Below are positions 57,642 through 64,000 of a stretch of DNA of 64,000 nt, in pieces. The position numbers were made by a program, and so were the translations under genes. Position 1 is the first letter of the stretch; every line of letters begins with the position of its first letter. Origin of the DNA: Agrobacterium vaccinii (GTDB lineage: Bacteria > Pseudomonadota > Alphaproteobacteria > Rhizobiales > Rhizobiaceae); assembly GCF_021310995.1 (NCBI RefSeq), contig NZ_CP054150.1, forward strand, positions 1,364,001-1,428,000, in the 5' to 3' direction. The notes under the pieces are model-generated. The model was not told the DNA's origin and made no database searches. It saw only the letters and a program-made list of their open reading frames with translations.

Positions 57642-58781
57642 TCAGCCGTTCCTGCCTGCACGCGTGGGCATCGATGCGGCGACACTGGTAGCGGTCGCCG
57701 CTGCCGCGAGCATGACGGAAACGCCTTGGGCAGTGATCTTCAGATGAATCGGCTTCGGTCGGGCTTCGCTCGGGGTCTCCATGGTGACGAGGAACTTGCC
57801 ATTCGAATCCTTGATGATCTTGCAGTAGTAGGCTGCAGCCTGACGATGCGGCGGCTGCACGTCCTTATCGGCTTCAGTGCCCTTCACCGGGATCGGCTTG
57901 CTCGGAGACACGATGATCTCATTCTGCCGGGCAAGCTCTTCGAACAGCCACTTAACGTCCTTGACTGGTTCCGTCATATCCTCCCCCTTATCCGGCGATA
58001 GCGACAGGTAGGAGCAGTGGTGGAAAAGCTTCAAGACATCCCAGTGCAGTCGGTGCTCGTTGTCGTGTTCGCGGCTCGTCCGAACGATCTGGGAGAGGCT
58101 CTCGTGATCGATGTCTGCACCGAGCAGCGCATAGGATTCCTTCAGTCCTTCGCGCATCGTCATCTGCACGACGATCGACCCCTGATTTCGGTCGATCAGG
58201 CCTACATCCGTGCGCCAGGCGAAGGGACTGTGCACGAAAAACTCGACAGCTTCCGAACCCCACTTGCTAAAACCCGGAACCAGCTCGCCTGCGTTGACGA
58301 TGCAGTGCATCCGGGATTCGAGTGTAAGACCGTTGTCCTCAAGGTACGATTTGAGGGCCTCCGGACGAGAGAAAACCTTGATGCCCTTCCCTTCTTTCAG
58401 ACGGTGCCGGGCTTCCTGCCGGATCACGCGGGCGTCGTCGTCGAGAGCGACCTCCGTCAGGACACCCGCGGGCACCCAGAGCTCGTCGATCTTCATGCGG
58501 TCGCCGCCTTGATATGCGACCGCGTGTTCGAACCAGAAGAACTCGCTGGCGCGGAAGATGTGGTCCTTGTCGAGATGGGTGAAGGCGACGACCCGGAAGG
58601 ATTCCTGACCGGCTTCGTCCATGGCGTTGCGGATCGCGGATGGAAGGTCGATCCGTTTGTCGACTACGTCATTCTCGTTGCGCATGTGCGCGTAGTCCAT
58701 CAGGACCACCTGGTTGTTCGCAAGTTGGATAAAGGTCGTATCAGCATTCCCAGTGGGGAAAAACTTCATATGTGCCGTCAT
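57642..58781 (-). CDS. MBL-fold protein of the E2-E1-JAB operon
   Basis: A 379-residue protein. The metal motif HLDKDH lies at 69-74 (context VVAFTHLDKDHI), which is the HxDxDH form of ComEC/Rec2-like metallo-beta-lactamase folds. A further histidine pair, LFHHCSY near 255, may be the distal ligand. The C-terminal ~60 residues are polar and end in a short hydrophobic, alanine-rich stretch. Comparative genomics has linked MBL genes with E2-E1-JAB proteins in bacteria, to my knowledge; the substrate is unknown. It is the first gene of the operon, with an AT-rich region upstream. Confidence 0.8.
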   Translation of the reverse strand: MTAHMKFFPTGNADTTFIQLANNQVVLMDYAHMRNENDVVDKRIDLPSAIRNAMDEAGQESFRVVAFTHLDKDHIFRASEFFWFEHAVAYQGGDRMKIDELWVPAGVLTEVALDDDARVIRQEARHRLKEGKGIKVFSRPEALKSYLEDNGLTLESRMHCIVNAGELVPGFSKWGSEAVEFFVHSPFAWRTDVGLIDRNQGSIVVQMTMREGLKESYALLGADIDHESLSQIVRTSREHDNEHRLHWDVLKLFHHCSYLSLSPDKGEDMTEPVKDVKWLFEELARQNEIIVSPSKPIPVKGTEADKDVQPPHRQAAAYYCKIIKDSNGKFLVTMETPSEARPKPIHLKITAQGVSVMLAAAATATSVAASMPTRAGRNG

Positions 58782-58959
58782 CTACAGGGATCCTCTTCGC
58801 CGCGCCATTTTTATTAGAGTTTTCTATATCAACCCAAGATGGGTCCGGTATCTGACGACCGCAAGAGACTTTGTTCACTTTTGTTCCGTTTTCCACCGCA
58901 GAAATCATCAGATAGGAGGAACGGCCAGCATCTTGGCCACGAGAGCGTCGCGCGGCATC

Positions 58960-59743
58960 TCACGTAGAAGGGTCGTCGGCGAGTTCAATCCAAACTGGGG
59001 CATGGTCGCTTGTGTGCTCCCATCCTCGGACGTGCTTGTCGACTTCCGCCTTCCCGATCCGGTCGGCGAGATCGGGGCTGAGCAGGAAATGGTCCAGGCG
59101 TAGTCCGGCGTTTCTCCCGTACGCATTCCTGAAATAGTCCCAGAAAGTGTAAATGCGTTCGCTCGGATGAAGGTGCCGGAGGGCTTCGGTCCAGCCCTGC
59201 CCGAGTAACTCGCGAAAGGCTTCACGCACTTCGATGCGGAACAGTGCATCGTCTTTCCATCGCTCCGGCTTGTAGACGTCGAGCTCAGTTGGCATGACGT
59301 TGTAGTCACCCGCCAAAATGACAGGTACTCCTAGCTCCAGCAGTTCGGCTGCGTAGTCGTGTAAGCGCTTGAGCCATCGTAGTTTGTATTCGAATTTGCG
59401 GCCGGGATATGGATTGCCGTTGGGAAGATAAAGACTGCCTATCACCGTCCCATCGACAACAGCTTCAATATATCGGCTCTGCTCGTAATCTGGATCATCC
59501 GGGAGGCCCTTTCTCGTGAGTATCGGCGCCACCGCGGGCGAGTATTGCCACTCCGTTTCAGGACTTCTGGCCATGCCACACTGCACCTTATCCTGCCTTC
59601 TCGATCTCCTTCGCAAGAAATCTGGCATCAGGTGCTCTAAGCTCCTGAAGTACGACAATGTCCGGTGTTGCCTCGGCCAGCCACCTAAGCAACACGTTGA
59701 TCCGACCGTTCACGCCGTTGACGTTGTAGGTGGCGACCTTCAC
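58960..59743 (-). pseudogene. Exonuclease III (Xth/ExoA-type) pseudogene
   Basis: The protein would remove damaged 3' ends and cut abasic sites. From a GTG at 59743 it reads VATYNVNGVNGR and VVLQELRAP, normal for ExoIII. It is then broken by TAA (59590-59588) and by TGA (59560-59558) in place of the Trp in HGQKSWNG. A frameshift near 59530-59523 follows. The C-terminal part is intact (YLPNGNPYPG, LAGDYNVMPTELD, RLDHFLLSP and SDHAPVW). Three independent lesions make this a real pseudogene. It overlaps the stop of the small basic gene upstream. Confidence 0.85.
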
Positions 59744-59976
59744 TTGCGCTTGTGGTCGCCCTTGTCACCCTCGCCCGGCTTCGCATCGTGCTTTGCCTCG
59801 TGACGTTTGTCAGCGGACAGGGATCTGCCAACATCGACAGATTCGCTGAACTGGCCTTTTTCGTCACGGCGCACGTATCGCTTGTCAGTTCCGGTATCGA
59901 TCAGCTCTCGCTTGCTCAAGGGACTCTCCTGTGGTTGCGATACGAAGTTAACTCGCGACATGACGAAAAGATGCAT
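59740..59976 (-). CDS. Small basic, charged hypothetical protein
   Basis: A 78-residue hydrophilic protein rich in Lys, Asp and Glu, with RYVRRDEKGQFSESVDVGRS in the middle. This KGQFxESxD phrase is seen in small rhizobial proteins of unknown function. An alternate start at 59961 lacks a clear ribosome site. The stop overlaps the exonuclease pseudogene's GTG. It is divergent from the Ku genes. Confidence 0.6.
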   Translation of the reverse strand: MHLFVMSRVNFVSQPQESPLSKRELIDTGTDKRYVRRDEKGQFSESVDVGRSLSADKRHEAKHDAKPGEGDKGDHKRK

Positions 59977-60058
59977 CGATTCCAGCGGCTTGGTTCGACT
60001 TCTCCGGTTGTGGTGGAAAACTGAATCAAGTCATTGAAAAAGAGTCGCTTTTTGTGCC

Positions 60059-60083
60059 GGAACGAATCGCAAGTGATTCGGTT
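60059..60083 (+). promoter_or_regulatory. EcfG/RpoE2-type general-stress promoter of the Ku genes
   Basis: GGAAC (60059-60063), a 16-base spacer and GGTT (60080-60083), versus the GGAAC-N16/17-CGTT consensus. It is 38 bases before the first Ku ATG. Confidence 0.5.
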
Positions 60084-60121
60084 GAATCGCCTAGGTTGCG
60101 TCAGTTGCGTGGGAGAGTTCG

Positions 60122-61021
60122 ATGGCAGGCCAGCGTGCACAGTGGAAGGGCTTCATCAAATTTGGCGAGGTGTCGGCAGGAGTGGCACTGTATACAGCCG
60201 CATCAACTTCCGACCGTATAACCTTCAACACGATCAACAAGGCGACCTGCAACCGGGTCAATCGCGTTTTCGTAGACAGCGAGACGGAAGAGCTAGTCGA
60301 GAAGGAACATCAGACCAAAGGCTTCGAGATCGAAAACGGTCAGTACATCATCATCGACCCGGACGAAGTGGCAGCAGCAATCCCTGAGAGCAACAAAACG
60401 CTCGAGATCGAAGCTTTCATCCCATGTTCGGACGTCGACGATGTCTACTTCGACAAGCCATACTACCTTACCCCGGACAAGATGGGGTCCGACGCCTTCG
60501 TCGCTTTGCGGGACGGCATGCGCAAATCGAAGGTCGCGGCCATTGCCAGAACCGTTCTGTTCCGTCGGATGCGGACTGTGCTGATCCGCCCTCACGGCAA
60601 AGGCCTGATAGCCACGACGCTGAACTACGATTACGAGGTCCGCTCCTCGAAGAAGGCCTTCGAGGAAATGCCCAAGATCAAGGTCGACGCCGAGATGCTG
60701 GAATTGGCGAAGCATATCATCAGCACCAAGAAGGGTGACTTCGATCCCGCGACTTTTGATGATCGATACGAGGCCGCGCTCGAGGAGATGGTGAAGGCCA
60801 AGATCGAAGGCAAGGCGACGCCGAAGCGTAAGAAAGTCGAGGCTTCCAAGCCAAACGATCTGCTTGCCGCGCTCCGCGAAAGCGCTGGCATGATGAAAGC
60901 CGCTGATAAGCCTAAACGCACGGCAGCCAACGTAAATGCCGGAGCGAGCAGGCAGCGCGCAACACGTGGCGCGGCCAAGCCCACCTCTTCCAAGACCGCG
61001 CAACAGCGCAAGGCCGGGTAA
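60122..61021 (+). CDS. ku: Ku protein, non-homologous end joining (1)
   Basis: Ku dimers ring broken DNA ends and recruit ligase LigD. The 299-residue protein has the Ku core throughout: RAQWKGFIKFGEVSAG at the start, YYLTPDKMGSDAFVALRDGM in the middle and KVAAIARTVLFRRM. The Lys/Ala-rich C-terminal tail (from about 250) is usual for bacterial Ku and binds DNA or LigD. A GGGAGAG site precedes the ATG. It is followed 11 bases later by a second Ku gene, a pairing found in Sinorhizobium (ku3/ku4). No ligD is in the window. Confidence 0.93.
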   Translation: MAGQRAQWKGFIKFGEVSAGVALYTAASTSDRITFNTINKATCNRVNRVFVDSETEELVEKEHQTKGFEIENGQYIIIDPDEVAAAIPESNKTLEIEAFIPCSDVDDVYFDKPYYLTPDKMGSDAFVALRDGMRKSKVAAIARTVLFRRMRTVLIRPHGKGLIATTLNYDYEVRSSKKAFEEMPKIKVDAEMLELAKHIISTKKGDFDPATFDDRYEAALEEMVKAKIEGKATPKRKKVEASKPNDLLAALRESAGMMKAADKPKRTAANVNAGASRQRATRGAAKPTSSKTAQQRKAG

Positions 61022-61032
61022 GGAAATCGATC

Positions 61033-61848
61033 ATGGCACTTCGACCATACTGGAAAGGTTATCTGAAACTGTCGCTGGTCACCTGTCCGGTGCACATGAT
61101 GCCCGCAACGTCAGAATCGGAAAAGGTCCGTTTCCACACGCTCAACAAGGAGACGGGCAATCGCGTCGTGTCGCAGTACATCGACTCTATAACAGGCAAG
61201 CCTGTCAAGGACGAGAACGAGGCGAAGGGATATGCGCGTGGTGAGAACGACTACGTCATACTCACGGACGATGACCTCGACAACGTTGCGCTCGACACGG
61301 TCAAAACGATCGACATCCAGAAATTTGCTCCCGCTGAATCCATAGAATGGGTCTACCTGGAGAAGCCCCATTATCTTATGCCGGACGACGCCGTTGGTCA
61401 CGAGGCCTTCGCCGTCATCCGCGACGCGATGAAGGCCGACAAGGTCGTAGGCATCTCGAAGCTCGTCATCGGGCGTCGCGAAAAGGCGGTCGTGCTGGAG
61501 CCGCGCGACGATGGCATCGTCCTGTGGTCGCTCCGCTTCGGCGACGAGGTTCGGCCAGAAGAGGCATATTTTGAAGACATCGACGACGCCGCAGACCCTG
61601 ATCTGATCCCACTTGTCCAAAAGCTGATTAAGCAGAAGACAGCAAGGTGGTCGCCGGACATGGTAAGCGACCCTATCCAGGAAAGCTTGCTCAAGTTAAT
61701 TGCCGAAAAGAAGAAGGCACTCAAGCCCAAGAAAGCGGCGAAGGGCAAGAAATCGGAAGCCGCCGAGCCAAAATCCAACGTGATCAACATCATGGACGCG
61801 CTTCGCAAATCGGTTGCAGACGAGCTCAAGAGCAGGAAATCAGGCTGA
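61033..61848 (+). CDS. ku: Ku protein, non-homologous end joining (2)
   Basis: The 271-residue second paralogue. It opens RPYWKGYLKLSLVTCPV, the classical Ku start, and contains PHYLMPDDAVGHEAF and KVVGISKLVIGRREKAV. It has a Lys-rich tail. It is distinct from Ku 1, so the pair could form a heterodimer. It shares the transcript of Ku 1 (11-base gap, GGAAATC before the ATG). Confidence 0.93.
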   Translation: MALRPYWKGYLKLSLVTCPVHMMPATSESEKVRFHTLNKETGNRVVSQYIDSITGKPVKDENEAKGYARGENDYVILTDDDLDNVALDTVKTIDIQKFAPAESIEWVYLEKPHYLMPDDAVGHEAFAVIRDAMKADKVVGISKLVIGRREKAVVLEPRDDGIVLWSLRFGDEVRPEEAYFEDIDDAADPDLIPLVQKLIKQKTARWSPDMVSDPIQESLLKLIAEKKKALKPKKAAKGKKSEAAEPKSNVINIMDALRKSVADELKSRKSG

Positions 61849-61902
61849 CGCGACGTCGTGTTCGCGTTCATCCGACACTAGAGGTGCCAGCGGCTGCCGT
61901 TA

Positions 61903-62499
61903 TCAAGACAAGGCATTCTGAAGAAACCGCGCCGCAGTGTCCGCACCGCTCCTTGAGATCGTGTGACCCACTCCAGGCTCGATTTCCACCTCGACCGAGA
62001 ACCCAGCGGCTCGCAACTGTCCGGCCGCCATGGTGGAAGCAACAGATGGTATAATGCGGTCATCGGCACCATGTACAAGAAGCACAGGGGTCCGGTTGCT
62101 TTCTGGCAAGATGGATATGGGAGGCAAAAGGCCCGAGAACGCGACCACAGCGCCTACGCTCCAACGGCCAGACGCGACGCCATCCAGAGCCATGATTGCG
62201 CCTTGTGACACGCCTACGAATGCAACGTCATGAATTCGGTCTTCGAAACCGTTCTGTGTGATCACGTCGCGGATCTTACGGTCGAAACCCTCTCGCGCCT
62301 CGCGTATTCGATCAGGATCTAGCTGCATGCCATCAACTTTGAACCACTGATGGCCACCGTACCCGTTACGATATGGCGCATCCGGACTCGCGAATACCGC
62401 TGTGGGCAGCCGAGCGTTCCACGACGATGCCAGAGGTTTGAGCTGCTGGCCGGACGCGCCGATGCCGTGGAGGAAGATGATGAGGTGCGACGCTGACAT
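61903..62499 (-). CDS. Carboxylesterase/phospholipase-type alpha/beta hydrolase
   Basis: A 198-residue protein of the YpfH/PhospholipaseCE type: FLHGIGASGQQL, nucleophile Ser in GVSQGAIMA, Asp in VHGADDRIIP and His in GVGHTIS. A soluble cytoplasmic esterase. It is convergent with the Ku genes. The ATG opens directly on the first strand, MSASHLIIFLHG. Confidence 0.87.
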   Translation of the reverse strand: MSASHLIIFLHGIGASGQQLKPLASSWNARLPTAVFASPDAPYRNGYGGHQWFKVDGMQLDPDRIREAREGFDRKIRDVITQNGFEDRIHDVAFVGVSQGAIMALDGVASGRWSVGAVVAFSGLLPPISILPESNRTPVLLVHGADDRIIPSVASTMAAGQLRAAGFSVEVEIEPGVGHTISRSGADTAARFLQNALS

Positions 62500-62525
62500 G
62501 TGATCTCGGTGTTGGGAAACAAACG

Positions 62526-62558
62526 GAGGGCGCTCAACCCATCATGGGGAGCGCCCTC
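62526..62558 (-). terminator. Hairpin, probable terminator of the ferritin-like gene
   Basis: A perfect 10-bp stem GAGGGCGCTC/GAGCGCCCTC with a 13-base loop, itself partly paired. On the minus strand it is followed by CGTTTGTTT, a weak T-run. It lies about 100 bases after the ferritin-like gene's stop. Confidence 0.6.
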
Positions 62559-62658
62559 GTCACCCTAGACAGCAAACGCGCAACCGTCATGGTTGCTGCA
62601 GGCCGCCGATATGTGGGTGGTGATCCTTAGATGAGCACCGCCCACGCGTTTTTCAAGG

Positions 62659-63108
62659 TCACATCGACTCTGCGGTTGTTTCCATCCACGAGCGATGTTT
62701 CAGCTCATCCTGATGAGCGGTGAGGAAGAATGCCTTCGTGCTCGGAATGGCATCCTCGTGTTTTGCCGCGCGCTCGTAAGCGGTTACCGTGTCATCCTCG
62801 TTCGTCTTCATGGCTTTGAGAATAGCGGAATCGCCGAATAGATCGGCAAGCGCGATCTTGCCCGTCGTCAACATCTGTTTCATGTCGCCTTCCGCAGGAG
62901 GTTCGATACCGATCTCCAGTGCGATTTCGTTGAGAACAGCCACGTGCTGGAGATGGTCTTGCTTGAATTCTTCAATTTTCGCAGCCAGCGCCTTGTCGTC
63001 AAGGCGTTCGATGCATGAGTCATATGCTGCGATAGCGTCATGTTCGAGATAAAGCAGATCCTTGACCAGCTTTTCGATGCTTCCTTCGTTTCCAACCATG
63101 GTGACCAT
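62659..63108 (-). CDS. Ferritin-like (DUF2383-type) helical protein
   Basis: A 149-residue four-helix protein: SIEKLVKDLLYLEHDAIAAY, EEFKQDHLQHVAVLNEI, MKTNEDDTVTAYERAA and TAHQDELKHRSWME. The E-x2-H and D/E pattern suits a di-metal centre, but metal binding is not shown. The start at 63108 is set by GAGGAG nine bases upstream. A general-stress promoter lies before it (63142-63166), matching the stress role of such proteins. Confidence 0.83.
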   Translation of the reverse strand: MVTMVGNEGSIEKLVKDLLYLEHDAIAAYDSCIERLDDKALAAKIEEFKQDHLQHVAVLNEIALEIGIEPPAEGDMKQMLTTGKIALADLFGDSAILKAMKTNEDDTVTAYERAAKHEDAIPSTKAFFLTAHQDELKHRSWMETTAESM

Positions 63109-63141
63109 AAATTCTTCTCCTCGTTGATGTTGAGGTCCAAT

Positions 63142-63166
63142 AACCAACCGCTTTTGCGATGGTTCC
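63142..63166 (-). promoter_or_regulatory. EcfG/RpoE2-type promoter of the ferritin-like gene
   Basis: On the minus strand GGAAC (63166-63162), a 16-base spacer and GGTT (63145-63142). The same spacing and the same -10 variant are found before the Ku gene. About 34 bases to the start codon. Confidence 0.55.
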
Positions 63167-63251
63167 CTTCCGGGGCCGCCCGGTGAACTGAAGCTGCTCG
63201 TGAGGCGACCGCGTCGGAGCGAACACGCCCGCATCGCAACGAATTCCCAAA

Positions 63252-63500
63252 TCACCAAAGCCTGCGGCGCGCCGCATCGCGCGTGGCGACATGAACGAGT
63301 ACTGCGGTTGATAGGAGGATGCTGGACACCAACACGGCAATAGACAGCAATCCACCGTTTGATATCTCAGCCTTTGCAGAGAGGCCTGAATCCTTGGGTA
63401 GCTTCAGCGATACTTCCGCCCGCTGGCGATCACTGATAAACGCTGGCCTCGCATCTTTGCCATCTTCATGATTGGAAAGTGGCTTTTCCTTATGTCTCAT
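63252..63500 (-). CDS. Small membrane protein
   Basis: An 82-residue protein with a charged N-terminal half and one transmembrane helix (GLLSIAVLVSSILLSTAVLV, about residues 50-70), followed by a basic tail, DAARRRLW. Function is unknown. The start at 63500 was chosen because a perfect EcfG-type promoter (63545-63569) lies just upstream; a longer frame extends through that promoter and is therefore rejected. Confidence 0.6.
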   Translation of the reverse strand: MRHKEKPLSNHEDGKDARPAFISDRQRAEVSLKLPKDSGLSAKAEISNGGLLSIAVLVSSILLSTAVLVHVATRDAARRRLW

Positions 63501-63544
63501 CCCTTGCTCTGCCTTCAGCCTTGGTCCGGGAGTTTCGACCCGGA

Positions 63545-63569
63545 AACGCAGCGGATATGCCGATGTTCC
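63545..63569 (-). promoter_or_regulatory. EcfG/RpoE2-type promoter, perfect match
   Basis: On the minus strand GGAAC (63569-63565), 16 bases and CGTT (63548-63545), an exact match to the general-stress consensus, about 45 bases before the small membrane-protein start. Confidence 0.65.
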
Positions 63570-63592
63570 GCAATTCTCAGCCAACATTACGT

Positions 63593-64000
63593 TTACGTTG
63601 CCTGCGGCTGCTGTTGCGTCCTCTTCCGGCTCGCCGCCCGCCGAGCCGGTCTGAGTTCTTCGATCGTCGGTTGCCACCATTCTGCTCCATCGGGTGCAGA
63701 AGTTTTCGACGGCCATGCCTGAACGAGTTCTTCGAAAGTAGGTTTCCGCCAAATTCCCCAAACGTGATCGTCGGTGACACCAGGGTAGAATTCGCCGACG
63801 ACCTCCGGGTCAACGATCTCCCCGGTCACCTCTTCAAAGACAACCAGACCGTACCGGATTGCGACGACGCGTCCAGCGGGCGGAAGGTCGTCGCTGTTCA
63901 ATGGATAGCGCCGTCTCTTTCTTTCTGCCGACCGTGCTTTCGACTTCGCTTCCTCTTCTGTTCCCTTTCGCTCGGCCGCACGGCGTCGCCGTTCCTCAGG
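63593..64000 (-). CDS. Hypothetical protein, 5' end beyond the window
   Basis: The frame is open from the window edge through an Arg/Glu/Lys-rich segment (EERRRRAAERKG) into PPAGRVVAIRYGLVVFEEVT, EFYPGVTDDHVWGIWRKPTF and a basic tail, and stops at 63593. A TTG at 63901 could be an internal start, but the upstream codons are in frame and charged like a coiled coil, so the gene probably begins outside. No family is recognised. Confidence 0.5.
   Translation of the reverse strand, partial: PEERRRRAAERKGTEEEAKSKARSAERKRRRYPLNSDDLPPAGRVVAIRYGLVVFEEVTGEIVDPEVVGEFYPGVTDDHVWGIWRKPTFEELVQAWPSKTSAPDGAEWWQPTIEELRPARRAASRKRTQQQPQAT

Noticed and set aside
54287..58781. Complete type II CBASS
   Set aside because: No CD-NTase or STING/SAVED gene is present in the operon; the only nucleotidyltransferase (18871) is a winged-helix NTase far away and on the wrong scale.
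63252..63761. Long 169-codon reading of the small membrane protein
   Set aside because: It would run through a perfect EcfG-type promoter; the start at 63500 fits better.
1..64000. CRISPR array, integrase, insertion sequence or riboswitch
   Set aside because: No regular spaced repeats, no recombinase or transposase motifs and no familiar riboswitch fold were seen on either strand.

Overview
The window reads as a Rhizobiaceae chromosome (Agrobacterium/Rhizobium type). Housekeeping genes support this: gyrA with a TTG start, an rlpA-like lipoprotein gene, two S11 carboxypeptidases, a tmk-holB-metG-tatD-MBL run, a short metG without zinc knuckle, tandem candidate small RNAs, and GGAAC-N16-(C/G)GTT promoters typical of the alphaproteobacterial general stress sigma factor EcfG/RpoE2. 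The assignment comes from protein and motif resemblance only; no search was run.

Layout. (1) 1-17.9 kb is core: gyrA, a SPOR-domain DD-carboxypeptidase, small envelope proteins, two candidate sRNAs, an MDR oxidoreductase, tRNA-Ser(UGA), rlpA, a second DD-carboxypeptidase with degenerate motifs, tmk-holB, metG, tatD, a PhnP-like MBL hydrolase and a ClC transporter. (2) 17.9-36.2 kb is accessory and has the character of a defence island: a nucleotidyltransferase, a HEPN protein, a soluble FtsH-like AAA-M41 protease next to a TnsA-like protein with a degenerate active site, a SIR2-HerA pair, and an 1815-residue DUF4011-type SF1 helicase with Vsr-like nuclease and GreA-like C-terminus. A DUF429 gene there is broken at two poly-A runs. 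No integrase is visible. (3) 36.2-48.8 kb is a metabolic and detoxification block: a LysR regulator, SDR, MDR, ABM monooxygenase, three AraC paralogues in a row, three alpha/beta hydrolases (two epoxide-hydrolase-like), an MFS exporter and a SnoaL protein. Three copies of a TGGA-N7-TCCA dyad lie in its intergenic spaces. (4) 48.9-53.7 kb carries copC-copD, DUF305, a YVTN beta-propeller, an ECF sigma factor and its anti-sigma. Two intergenic GGAATA-N16-GTC elements look like that sigma factor's promoters.

(5) 53.7-58.8 kb, on the minus strand, holds the most interesting module: an MBL-fold protein, an E2-E1-JAB ubiquitin-like conjugation/deconjugation protein and a patatin-like phospholipase, with overlapping or nearly touching genes. 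It resembles the accessory and effector parts of type II CBASS but has no CD-NTase and no visible ubiquitin-like gene. The JAB domain is split by a one-base frameshift. (6) 58.9-64 kb holds a stress and DNA-repair cluster: an exonuclease III pseudogene, two adjacent Ku genes, an esterase, a ferritin-like protein and a small membrane protein. Three EcfG-type promoters lie in front of Ku, the ferritin-like gene and the membrane protein.

Likely cooperation: the ECF sigma/anti-sigma pair probably controls the cop/DUF305/propeller genes. The LysR regulator may control the oxidoreductase and exporter genes through the dyads. The general stress response probably controls the Ku cluster. The minus-strand operons of the island would act as independent anti-phage modules.
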